Origin: a bacterium
GTDB lineage: Bacteria > Patescibacteriota > Minisyncoccia > Minisyncoccales > PEYH01
Assembly (NCBI GenBank): GCA_021161645.1
Contig: JAGHAC010000023.1
Coordinates: 1 to 8,977 of the forward strand
Direction: 5' to 3'
DNA length: 8,977 bases
Under the pieces are notes generated by a model, which ran no database searches, was not told the DNA's origin, and saw nothing but the letters and a program-made list of their open reading frames with translations. The position numbers were made by a program, and so were the translations under genes. Position 1 is the first letter of the stretch. Every line of letters begins with the position of its first letter. Positions 1 through 6,142 of this stretch are shown one piece after another.

Positions 1-584
1 AAAAGCATAATCCATGGTCCTTGTTCCCTTTTTCTTCGGTAACCTCCCCAAAAAGTTGATCTTAAAAGCCAATCCGAGACAATAGCCACTATTCCAACCA
101 AGACTACTACCACGGTTTGAAGAAGAGTATCCCTATTTTTAATATGAGATAATTCATGAGCAATTACCCCCTCTAATTCGGATCTCTCCAATTTTTCAAG
201 TAGCCCTTTAGTAACAACAACTACTCCATGCTCTGGGTTTCTTCCTGTAGCAAAAGCATTGAGCTGTTCTTCGTTTATAATATAAATTTTAGGAAGGGGC
301 AACCCTGCAGTAATACATAAATTCTCTACAATCCTGTAAAGTTCGGGGTTGTCTTTTTTCTCTATAGGCTGCGCCCGCGCCAAAGAAAGAACTAGTTTGT
401 CTGAATACCAATAACTGGAAAAACTGGTTACAACAGAAAAAATCACTGCCCCAATCAAAATGAAAGAATTGTCAAAAATATAGCTGAAAAGCCAGCCTAG
501 AAAAATGATAAATAAAAGAAAGATTGTGATCAGTAAAAAAGTTTTACGGACATTCGATTCTTGAAGAGTATAGAGAGTTGGCAT
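1..584 (-). CDS. htpX: HtpX-like M48 membrane zinc metalloprotease, partial (C-terminus beyond window start)
   Basis: Membrane-bound zinc endopeptidase that in characterised bacteria degrades misfolded membrane proteins. I translated 194 codons reading leftwards from the ATG at 584-582. Two N-terminal hydrophobic segments are visible at about residues 17-33 and 41-60, followed by SYWYSDK, then NAFATGRNPEHGVVVV, which is typical of the family. The zinc and catalytic motif HELSH is at residues 143-147 and continues as IKNRDTLLQT. A third hydrophobic segment follows at about 153-168. The family is usually near 290 residues, so about 100 are missing, including the third zinc ligand, a Glu some 80 residues after HExxH. 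No in-frame ATG, GTG or TTG lies just upstream; a GGAAG stretch 17 bases before the start is too far to be a normal Shine-Dalgarno. It sits 66 bases after the DUF2207 gene, likely in one transcript with lemA. Confidence 0.95.
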   Translation of the reverse strand, partial: MPTLYTLQESNVRKTFLLITIFLLFIIFLGWLFSYIFDNSFILIGAVIFSVVTSFSSYWYSDKLVLSLARAQPIEKKDNPELYRIVENLCITAGLPLPKIYIINEEQLNAFATGRNPEHGVVVVTKGLLEKLERSELEGVIAHELSHIKNRDTLLQTVVVVLVGIVAIVSDWLLRSTFWGGYRRKREQGPWIML

Positions 585-650
585 ATCTAAAATTTTGTAA
601 TCTTCCTTTTTGCATTTTATAATCTTTTTGAATTCTTTCAAGTTATATAG

Positions 651-2591
651 TTACCAGCTTCCGCCGCCACCTCCACCAAAGCCGCCGCCGGAAAATCCTC
701 CCCCGCCAAGACCGCTACTGCCACTAACTGCCCCTCCCCCTCGGAAGGTACTACTACCAAAAGCAGACAAACTATGATTTAGAGAGTCAGTAAACGCCGC
801 TACAGAAAAACTTGTCGCAACAGGTCCTTCATACCAAGACGGAGGGTTCTGATAAATGCCTTCGAATGCCTTTGCCCATTTATCAGTCAAGCCAAAAAGT
901 ATTGCGTATGGCAGGTACTCCTCAAAAATATTTTCTCTTTCATAAAACTGAGCCCTATATTTCTCAGCCGTTTTAATAAAATCCCTGAACCCTAAAATTT
1001 TCCAGTAAGCATCTGCTCCTTTTTTTGTTTTCTTTGGCATAAAACGAGCAAAGATGAGAAAGAGAGCTCCTGAAACCCATAGAGAAATAACAAGCCTAAG
1101 CTTGAGAGAATAATCCACCCTGATTAAAGAGGACACAACAAAAAGGAAAATGAAAGATAAGCCAAAAATGACAATAAAGGTGCCTGCTATCGTGCTAATT
1201 TTTAAAAATCTTTTCTTGATAATCTTTAATTCAAGAACAGATATAGGATTTCTCAAATGAAATATTCGTCTGAAAATAATTGATATTACAAGAGACGATA
1301 AGGTAAAAGAGAAAAGAAAGAATACGCCCATATCCGGAGACTCTATGAATAATAAAAAACTTACTATAAAAAAAATAATAACTCCATAACCGTGCCAGCG
1401 GTTTAAAACCTTACGAGGATTCTGAGAAAAATATTTCCTATCTGTTAATTCTTGAAAGCATTTCTTGGTAATTGAATTAACCGAGCGAGCCAACCTACCT
1501 GATTTTTTTAGTTCAGATAACCTTACTTTTTCTTTTTTTCCAAACAATTTTTTTAAAAACTTCTTTTCATAATCAAAAAGCTCTTCTGAATTCTCAAACT
1601 CTCTAAGTTTAATAAATTCGTAATCTTTTTTCGAAAAGAAATGTTTTTTTTCAAGCTCTTTTATTTTTACAAATCCCCTTACTGCCAAATCAATCAATGT
1701 TGCCGAGAAAGCCCGGTTGTTTATTTTTTGTTTTAAAATGGCTTGCACCTCCATTGGTCTTAAATTGTCTGGTGGTTCATACTGAACAACTATAGGTTTT
1801 TTGATTTTAGGATCCCTTCCTTTGGTAAACCACTGATAAAAAAGAAAAAAGAATGTTAGCAAAGGGATGAAAAACGGAATAATTCTTTCAAGCCCCCATA
1901 ACACTTTTTTAAAAACAGGAATTGTCACCAACCCCTTTGGAAAACCCAATACTATTGTAAACCCTTCACCGGAAGAAAAATCTTTTAAGGACACAAACCT
2001 CACTTCCTTTTTTCCTGAAACAAAAAACCTACAATCTCTTTCCTTCGATCCATAAAAACCAGTAAAACAATCGGCCTGAAGATTCTCGGCGGGTAATTCT
2101 TCTGGTAAATTTACAACAGCACTTACTTTCTCAATAGGAACTTTCCATTGATTGCCGGTAACGTTCCAGTATAATTCATCGTGATCTTCAAAGAACAAAA
2201 TCCCTTTTTCTACCTTATATTCTATATTATATACATGAACCCCTGTTATTAATTTATTAGGGTCTCCAATCTTAATCTCGAGTAATTGTCTATTTTCTTT
2301 TGTCTGAAATTTATAGGGTTTATTTTGTTCATCAAAAACCTGTACCTTGCTAATCCTTATTCCTTTGGTTGGTATAACTCTAAAAATTCCGTGTCTATGA
2401 TTAGGACCAAAATCATAAATTATTTTTTCCCGAACCCAGAAAGAGGCGTCTTTGTTTAAATTTATCTCAACATCAAAACTTTTTATCTTTTCTGGAGAAA
2501 AACTTTCTTCATAGAAGGAATAAGAAAAGGAAAAAACCGAAAAACACAACAAAAACCCTAAAAAAACCGAGAGTGCTAATCTAGAAGTCAT
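651..2591 (-). CDS. DUF2207 domain-containing membrane protein with Gly-rich C-terminus
   Basis: 646 residues. The N-terminus (about 5-26) is a signal peptide or anchor. Residues about 35-225 form the extracytoplasmic beta-rich DUF2207 region, with GPNHRHGIFRVIP, the family's usual opening. A transmembrane helix at about 235-254 is followed by KGRDP and YEPPDNLRPMEVQAIL, both characteristic. A cytosolic part follows, then further helices at about 402-416, 421-440, 465-488 and 498-516. Near the C-terminus are KGADAYWKILGFRDFI and EEYLPYAILFGLTDKWAKAF, conserved in the family. The last 30 residues are Gly/Ser-rich and end in GGGGGGSW; such low-complexity tails are common in this family. Molecular function is unknown. 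DUF2207 genes often neighbour lemA, as here: the start lies 17 bases after the lemA stop, with no Shine-Dalgarno. A role in envelope maintenance with LemA and HtpX is inferred from context. Confidence 0.93.
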   Translation of the reverse strand: MTSRLALSVFLGFLLCFSVFSFSYSFYEESFSPEKIKSFDVEINLNKDASFWVREKIIYDFGPNHRHGIFRVIPTKGIRISKVQVFDEQNKPYKFQTKENRQLLEIKIGDPNKLITGVHVYNIEYKVEKGILFFEDHDELYWNVTGNQWKVPIEKVSAVVNLPEELPAENLQADCFTGFYGSKERDCRFFVSGKKEVRFVSLKDFSSGEGFTIVLGFPKGLVTIPVFKKVLWGLERIIPFFIPLLTFFFLFYQWFTKGRDPKIKKPIVVQYEPPDNLRPMEVQAILKQKINNRAFSATLIDLAVRGFVKIKELEKKHFFSKKDYEFIKLREFENSEELFDYEKKFLKKLFGKKEKVRLSELKKSGRLARSVNSITKKCFQELTDRKYFSQNPRKVLNRWHGYGVIIFFIVSFLLFIESPDMGVFFLFSFTLSSLVISIIFRRIFHLRNPISVLELKIIKKRFLKISTIAGTFIVIFGLSFIFLFVVSSLIRVDYSLKLRLVISLWVSGALFLIFARFMPKKTKKGADAYWKILGFRDFIKTAEKYRAQFYERENIFEEYLPYAILFGLTDKWAKAFEGIYQNPPSWYEGPVATSFSVAAFTDSLNHSLSAFGSSTFRGGGAVSGSSGLGGGGFSGGGFGGGGGGSW

Positions 2592-2608
2592 ATATAGGAA
2601 TTTTAAAA

Positions 2609-3163
2609 TTAAAATTCTACCTTTGGCACTTCTCTTGCTTCCGGCTCCTCTATTTCAAAAAGATCCATCTTTCTGAAGCCAAAAAGCTTGGCAATTATAT
2701 TTGTGGGAAAGCTTTCGATTTTAATGTTGAGGTCCCTAACATTGGCATTATAAAATCTTCTTGCTGCCTGAATTTTATCTTCTGTGTCGCGAAGCTCTCT
2801 TTGTAATTCAAGAAAATTTTGAGAGGCCTTCAGGTCTGGATAATTCTCAGCAACAGCAAAAAGAGATTTAAGGGTTTGGCTCAAAAAGTTTTCTGCCTCG
2901 CCCTTTTCCTTTGGAGTTTGGGCGCCCATTGCTCTTGATCTTGCTTCTGTAACCTTCTCAAACAATTCTTTTTCGTGAGCCGCATAACCTTTTACTGTTT
3001 CCACTAAATTTGGAATGAGATTATATCTTCTTTTAAGCTGAACTTCTATATCTGACCATGCCTCTTTTGTTCTGTTTCTGAGACGAACAAGGGTATTGAA
3101 GCTAAAAACTACCCAAAGAATCAAAAGAGCTAAAATTATTATGACTATCATCAGAATAGACAT
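2609..3163 (-). CDS. lemA: LemA family membrane protein
   Basis: 184 residues, the usual LemA length. An N-terminal transmembrane helix (about 3-22, with a very short extracytoplasmic end) is followed by a long alpha-helical domain. Diagnostic stretches are FNTLVRLRNRTKEAWSDIEV (22-41), LKRRYNLIPNLVETVKGYA (43-61), the central YPDLKASQNFLELQREL and DTEDKIQAARRFYNANVRDLN (about 108-146), and FPTNIIAKLFGF near the end. The exact biochemical role is not established; the family is repeatedly found beside DUF2207/TPM-domain proteins and HtpX-type proteases. It heads a putative three-gene transcript with its own promoter just upstream. No Shine-Dalgarno is visible before the ATG; the predicted 5' leader is only about 20 bases. 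Confidence 0.96.
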   Translation of the reverse strand: MSILMIVIIILALLILWVVFSFNTLVRLRNRTKEAWSDIEVQLKRRYNLIPNLVETVKGYAAHEKELFEKVTEARSRAMGAQTPKEKGEAENFLSQTLKSLFAVAENYPDLKASQNFLELQRELRDTEDKIQAARRFYNANVRDLNIKIESFPTNIIAKLFGFRKMDLFEIEEPEAREVPKVEF

Positions 3164-3188
3164 AAGCGTTTATTAATTATTCAATTTA

Positions 3189-3217
3189 AGTATATCCTTA
3201 TCTATCTATTAAAACAA
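3189..3217 (-). promoter_or_regulatory. Sigma-70-type promoter for lemA operon
   Basis: On the minus strand TTGTTT (3217-3212), a 17-base spacer, then TATACT (3194-3189). Transcription would start near 3182, about 20 bases before the lemA ATG. The -35 uses the last bases of the groL terminator stem and its T-run, so the two signals overlap. Assigned by consensus match and position only. Confidence 0.65.
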
Positions 3218-3234
3218 GCCCCTTGCGGGGCTTG
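3211..3234 (-). terminator. Intrinsic terminator after groL
   Basis: Perfect 8-bp inverted repeat CAAGCCCC (3215-3222) and GGGGCTTG (3227-3234) with a 4-base loop. Read on the minus strand, after groL, the stem is followed by TTTTAATA, a short T-run fitting a Rho-independent terminator. On the plus strand the stem is preceded by AAAA and followed by CCTCAAC, so only the minus direction has the T-run. It lies about 95 bases after the groL stop codon. Confidence 0.8.
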
Positions 3235-3241
3235 CCTCAAC

Positions 3242-3326
3242 AAATTTCTATCAATCAATTTCCACAAATTTCAACAAATTTCCATAAATTTCTATTTATT
3301 TCTATCAATTTCAATGAATTTCTATT
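3242..3326. repeat. AT-rich 10-bp tandem repeat in the groL 3' untranslated region
   Basis: From 3251 onward the sequence repeats every 10 bases for seven to eight units. Each unit starts with TC and most end in AATT (approximate unit TCWAYMAATT); examples are TCCACAAATT, TCAACAAATT, TCCATAAATT and TCTATCAATT. One further AAATTT copy at 3242-3247 is 14 bases out from the next unit and so out of phase. The array fills the space between the groL stop codon and the terminator. A/T tracts at one-helical-turn spacing are the pattern expected of intrinsically bent DNA. No coding function is likely. Confidence 0.85.
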
Positions 3327-3327
3327 T

Positions 3328-4968
3328 TTAGTATTCTCCCCCAAATTGATTAGGTTCCTCTTTTTCTTTTTTCTCTGGCAGATCTGTCACCACTGCTTCT
3401 GTTGTCAAAAATGTTGCTGCAGCAGAAGAAGCATTCTCCAATGCAGACCTTACTACTTTGGTTGGATCAACTATCCCTGCTTTTATAAGATCTTCAAACT
3501 GTAGCGTCAAAGCATTAAATCCAAATGATTGCTCCTTGGCAGCTTTTACTTTTGCTACCACAACCCCAGCATCAACACCGGCATTCTCTGATATTTGTCT
3601 TAAAGGAAATTCCATTGCCTTTCTTAAAATCTCCACCCCTGTTCTCACATCTCTTTCTAAGTCAGCATCTTTTTCTTTTATTTCTAAATCTTCAAGCGAT
3701 TGAGATGATCTTATAAGAGCAACACCTCCACCAGGAACAATTCCTTCCTCAATTGCTGCTTTGGTAGCCGCTAAAGCATCTTCTGCTTTATGCTGTCTTG
3801 CTTTCTGTTCAACTTCTGTGGGAGCACCTACTTTTATCACTGCTACTCCCCCACTCAACTTTCCTAATCTTTCCTCAAGTTTTTCTCTGTCAAAATCTGA
3901 CTCTGTTTCTTCTATTTGTTTTTTAATCTGATTAATTCTTGCCTCTATCTCCTCCTTTTTTCCTTTACCTTCTACAATAGTAGTATTCTCCTTAGTAGAG
4001 ATAACTTTTCTGGCTCTACCAAGCATTTCCAATTCAATTTTATCAAGCTTGAGACCTACCTCTTCAGAAACAACCTGTCCGCCTGTTACCACTGCTATAT
4101 CCTGAAGCATTTCTTTCTTTCTGTCTCCAAAGCCAGGAGCTTTTACAGCCAATACGTTAATTATTCCTCTAAGTTTATTAACCACAAGAGTGGCTAAGGC
4201 ATCGCCTTCCACTTCATCGGCAATAATTACCAATTCCTTTTTGCCGCTTGACACAACTTTCTCTAAAACAGGGACAATATCGTTCAAGGAAGAGATTTTA
4301 CGATCTGTGATAAGAATATAAGGGTCTTCCATTTCAGCTTTCATATGTTCAGTATCTGTCACCATATAGGGAGAAACAAATCCTCTGTCGAATTGAAGAC
4401 CCTTTACTATCTCTTTTTGTAATCCAAAAGTTTTGGACTCTTCTATGGTAATCACTCCATCTTTACCTACCTCATCAATTACCTCGGCAATTAAATTACC
4501 CATCTCTTCATCTTCTGCAGAAATAGTTGCCACTTTAGCGATTTCTTCTTTTTTGGAGACGGGCTTGGAAACAGATTTTAAAAACTCTACCGCTTTCTTT
4601 GTAGCGATCTCTATTCCCTTTTTTAGTGCTAAGGGGTTGGCTCCAGCAGCCACATTTTTAAGCCCTTCTGTAATAATTGCCTGAGCCAGCACAGTTGCTG
4701 TAGTGGTTCCATCTCCTGCCACATCGTTAGTTTTAGAGGCTACCTCTTTTACAATTTCTGCCCCAAGATTCTCTATTTTATCTTCTAGTTCTATTTCTTT
4801 AGCAATAGTAACTCCGTCATTAGTGATAGTAGGAGAACCAAAGCCTCTGTCCAAAACAACGTTTCTTCCTCTAGGACCAAGAGTAACCTTTACTGCATTG
4901 GCAAGTTTATCAACGCCGTTTTTTAGTTTTTTTCTTGCCTGTTCTGAATATTGAATTTGTTTTGCCAT
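3328..4968 (-). CDS. groL: Chaperonin GroEL (Hsp60)
   Basis: 546 residues, close to the 548 of E. coli GroEL. It forms the double-ring ATP-driven folding chamber capped by GroES. Visible landmarks are VTLGPRGRNVVLD (28-40), the ATP-binding GDGTTTATVLAQAI (85-98), apical-domain VKGLQFDRGFVSPYM (188-202), APGFGDRKKEML (277-288), the catalytic aspartate region EDALAATKAA with Asp397, and VPGGGVALIR (411-420). The C-terminus is Lys/Glu-rich and ends EEPNQFGGEY instead of the (GGM)n tail of E. coli. The start is fixed by homology: an in-frame TAA lies two codons upstream of the ATG. No Shine-Dalgarno is close; the strong one is 60 bases upstream across a hairpin. Second gene of the groS-groL operon, ended by a hairpin terminator near 3215-3234. 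Confidence 0.99.
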   Translation of the reverse strand: MAKQIQYSEQARKKLKNGVDKLANAVKVTLGPRGRNVVLDRGFGSPTITNDGVTIAKEIELEDKIENLGAEIVKEVASKTNDVAGDGTTTATVLAQAIITEGLKNVAAGANPLALKKGIEIATKKAVEFLKSVSKPVSKKEEIAKVATISAEDEEMGNLIAEVIDEVGKDGVITIEESKTFGLQKEIVKGLQFDRGFVSPYMVTDTEHMKAEMEDPYILITDRKISSLNDIVPVLEKVVSSGKKELVIIADEVEGDALATLVVNKLRGIINVLAVKAPGFGDRKKEMLQDIAVVTGGQVVSEEVGLKLDKIELEMLGRARKVISTKENTTIVEGKGKKEEIEARINQIKKQIEETESDFDREKLEERLGKLSGGVAVIKVGAPTEVEQKARQHKAEDALAATKAAIEEGIVPGGGVALIRSSQSLEDLEIKEKDADLERDVRTGVEILRKAMEFPLRQISENAGVDAGVVVAKVKAAKEQSFGFNALTLQFEDLIKAGIVDPTKVVRSALENASSAAATFLTTEAVVTDLPEKKEKEEPNQFGGEY

Positions 4969-4991
4969 ATTCTTTTAGCAGGGAAGGTTAA

Positions 4992-5017
4992 TGGCTGTCC
5001 TTTTTCAAGAACAACCA
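4992..5017 (-). promoter_or_regulatory. RNA hairpin with GAAA loop in the groS-groL spacer
   Basis: On the minus-strand transcript, bases 5017-5007 pair with 5002-4992 in an uninterrupted 11-bp stem (two G-U wobbles) closed by a GAAA tetraloop (5006-5003), which fits the stable GNRA class. Flanking GGAA (5023-5020) could further pair with TTCC (4985-4982). There is no T-run after it, so it is not an intrinsic terminator. Its place between the Shine-Dalgarno at 5035-5029 and the groL ATG suggests a role in translation or mRNA processing. Function is inferred. Confidence 0.55.
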
Positions 5018-5025
5018 CTTTCCTA

Positions 5026-5035
5026 CCCCCTCCTT
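5026..5035 (-). promoter_or_regulatory. Strong Shine-Dalgarno-like sequence, displaced from groL start
   Basis: AAGGAGG (5035-5029) followed by GGG lies four bases after the groS stop codon and is a near-perfect anti-16S match. The groL ATG is 60 bases further on, far beyond normal spacing. The only start codon at a suitable distance (10 bases) is a GTG at 5018, which opens a 31-codon frame not in phase with groL. No other start codon in the window that I checked has so good a match nearby. Confidence 0.5.
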
Positions 5036-5039
5036 AATA

Positions 5040-5333
5040 TTAATCTTCTATCACTGCAAGAATGTCATCTTCTCTGGCTATTAAATATTCTTTTCCGTCT
5101 ATCTCTATCTCAGTTGGACCATATTTTGTAAAAATCACCTTATCTCCGACCTTTATATCAATAGGAATAACTTTACCTGAAGATGTTTTTTTGCCTGGAC
5201 CAACGGCAATAACTTTGCCTTGTTCCGGCTTTTCTTTTTCTGCTGTTTGAGGTAGTAAAATACCACTTTCTGTTTTTTCTTCTTGAGAAAAAGGTTCAAT
5301 AAGAATATAATCTGCTAAAGGTTTTATTTTCAT
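5040..5333 (-). CDS. groS: Co-chaperonin GroES (Hsp10)
   Basis: 97 residues, the usual GroES length. It forms the heptameric lid of the GroEL chamber. The N-terminus MKIKPLADYILIEP is typical. The mobile loop that docks on GroEL is at about 17-34 and carries the hydrophobic SGILLP element. It is followed by GKVIAVGPGK (39-48), VGDKVIFTKYGPTEIEIDGKE (62-82) and the C-terminal YLIAREDDILAVIED. First gene of the operon, 71 bases before groL. The promoter and CIRCE-like operator lie upstream, so the 5' untranslated region (about 70 bases) contains the operator inverted repeat. No clear Shine-Dalgarno precedes the ATG. Confidence 0.98.
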   Translation of the reverse strand: MKIKPLADYILIEPFSQEEKTESGILLPQTAEKEKPEQGKVIAVGPGKKTSSGKVIPIDIKVGDKVIFTKYGPTEIEIDGKEYLIAREDDILAVIED

Positions 5334-5373
5334 ATCTGTTCAAGTTAATTATTCCAGCTTTAAGAAAACAAAA

Positions 5374-5400
5374 TTAGCAATTTCGACCTTTAACTGCTAA
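5374..5400 (-). promoter_or_regulatory. CIRCE-like operator (putative HrcA site) for groS-groL
   Basis: On the minus strand TTAGCAGTT, nine bases, AATTGCTAA. This has the 9-9-9 geometry of CIRCE (TTAGCACTC-N9-GAGTGCTAA) and keeps its outer TTAGCA and TGCTAA exactly; the inner three bases of each arm differ from consensus but remain complementary apart from one G-T pair. It begins 13 bases after the -10, at about +7 to +33, the usual position upstream of groESL. HrcA binding is inferred; no hrcA gene is in the window. Confidence 0.8.
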
Positions 5401-5413
5401 CTTTCTATTTATT

Positions 5414-5442
5414 AATTTATTCTACCTTCAAAAAGTTGTCAA
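5414..5442 (-). promoter_or_regulatory. Sigma-70-type promoter for groS-groL
   Basis: Minus-strand TTGACA (5442-5437, perfect -35), a 17-base spacer, then TAAATT (5419-5414). The predicted start is near 5407, just before the CIRCE-like element, so a repressor bound there would block initiation. This promoter type plus operator implies vegetative-sigma transcription with repression, not an alternative heat-shock sigma factor. Confidence 0.7.
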
Positions 5443-5499
5443 GAGAAAAAAGCGCGGCTCAAAAAGCCTCCCCTTTTAATACACTTCTCTAAATTTAAC

Positions 5500-5528
5500 T
5501 TGACCTTGACTTCCTTTTTTGATACAAT
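5500..5528 (+). promoter_or_regulatory. Sigma-70-type promoter with extended -10 for the secG operon
   Basis: TTGACC (5500-5505), a 17-base spacer, then TACAAT (5523-5528), with TG at 5520-5521 giving an extended -10 (TGATACAAT). A second TTGACT overlaps the spacer at 5506-5511 but is too close to serve as -35 for this -10. The start point would be about 5534-5536, only five to seven bases before the ATG at 5541. It diverges from the groS promoter; the two -35 elements are about 57 bases apart. Confidence 0.7.
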
Positions 5529-5540
5529 ACCTTAATTCCA

Positions 5541-5909
5541 ATGCGGAGATTTTCTCTTCAAATCTTAGGCAGTATTTTGGGACTTTATCTTGGAGCAAGA
5601 TTTGTCCCCAATATAGATTTTCAAGGACCAATTAAAATCTTCCTTCTGGCAGGTTTTACTATCGGTGTGGCTAACTGCTTTCTAAAACCCTTATTGAATG
5701 TTATTTTTCTGCCTCTTAGAGTTTTAACCTTTGGAATAATAAGTATTATAATAAATATCGGCATTATCTGGTTTGTAGTAAAAATTATTTTTCATAATTA
5801 TTTTTTTATTGGCAATTATTTATCTTTCTTGATGTTTGTGATGGTAATATATCTTGCAGGAATCGCTCTCTCAAGCCTCGATTCTCCGTTACAAAAAATT
5901 CATCATTAA
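5541..5909 (+). CDS. Small membrane protein of the phage holin family 4 (PF04020, YvlD-like)
   Basis: 122 residues with four predicted transmembrane helices (about 5-20, 32-48, 58-83 and 92-112). The conserved family core is visible as ANCFLKPLLNVIFLPLRVLT (44-63) followed by FGIISIIINIGIIWFV; the Pro-rich loop then LTxG-like stretch is the signature I rely on. Despite the family name, chromosomal members such as B. subtilis YvlD are not phage lysis proteins, and their function is poorly known. It is the first gene of the plus-strand operon, one base ahead of secG. The ATG is a few bases after the predicted transcription start and has no Shine-Dalgarno. Family assignment is by recognition of hydrophobic pattern and motif, so somewhat less certain than its neighbours. 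Confidence 0.85.
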   Translation: MRRFSLQILGSILGLYLGARFVPNIDFQGPIKIFLLAGFTIGVANCFLKPLLNVIFLPLRVLTFGIISIIINIGIIWFVVKIIFHNYFFIGNYLSFLMFVMVIYLAGIALSSLDSPLQKIHH

Positions 5910-5910
5910 T

Positions 5911-6129
5911 ATGGAAAAAGAACTAATATATATCTCTCAAATTATTGTTTCAATATTGCTTATTGTTTTTATCCTTTTGCAACAGCGAGGATCCGCTCTT
6001 GGATCTGCCTTTGGACAAGAAGGCGGCTTTTATGCTACTCGGAGAGGTATCCAAAAAAAGATACTTTATTTAACTGTTGCCTTAGTCATTATTTTTATAT
6101 CCCTCTCTATGGTAAATCTTGTACTCTAA
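5911..6129 (+). CDS. secG: Preprotein translocase subunit SecG
   Basis: 72 residues, the typical SecG size. Two transmembrane helices (about 6-23 and 51-70) flank a cytoplasmic loop bearing LLQQRGSALGSAFGQEGGFYATRRG (22-46 region), matching the family's LQ-G-GLGSAFG and RRG-K pattern. It is an auxiliary subunit of the SecYEG channel that stimulates protein export. The frame is open for 19 further codons upstream (ATG at 5854), but these overlap the preceding gene and are not SecG-like, so the ATG at 5911, one base after the previous stop, is chosen. The downstream gene encodes an exported or membrane-anchored protein, consistent with an envelope-related operon. Confidence 0.93.
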   Translation: MEKELIYISQIIVSILLIVFILLQQRGSALGSAFGQEGGFYATRRGIQKKILYLTVALVIIFISLSMVNLVL

Positions 6130-6142
6130 GAACTCTATCATA

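Noticed and set aside
610..640. Possible promoter before htpX (TTGAAA and TATAAA on the minus strand)
   Set aside because: The spacer is only 14 bases, below the usual 16-18; co-transcription with the DUF2207 gene is the simpler reading.
3223..3504. Plus-strand open frame across the 10-bp repeat and the 3' end of groL
   Set aside because: It consists of repeat-derived residues (Ile/Asn/Phe-rich) and the complement of groL; no start signal or family resemblance.
5456..5468. Small GGCT/AGCC hairpin between the two divergent promoters
   Set aside because: Only four pairs with a five-base loop; both neighbouring genes point away from it, so a terminator is not needed, and no conservation can be judged here.
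5541..5909. Prophage or lysis module suggested by the holin family name
   Set aside because: The family is mostly chromosomal YvlD-like membrane proteins; there are no endolysin, structural or integrase genes around it and it is embedded in a housekeeping operon.
5854..5910. Longer SecG with 19 extra N-terminal residues
   Set aside because: The extension overlaps the upstream gene, is unlike SecG, and SecG proteins normally begin just before the first helix, as from the ATG at 5911.
6119..6142. TTG start for the solute-binding protein inside secG
   Set aside because: It would overlap secG by 11 bases with a weak start codon; the ATG at 6143 directly precedes a plausible N-terminus.
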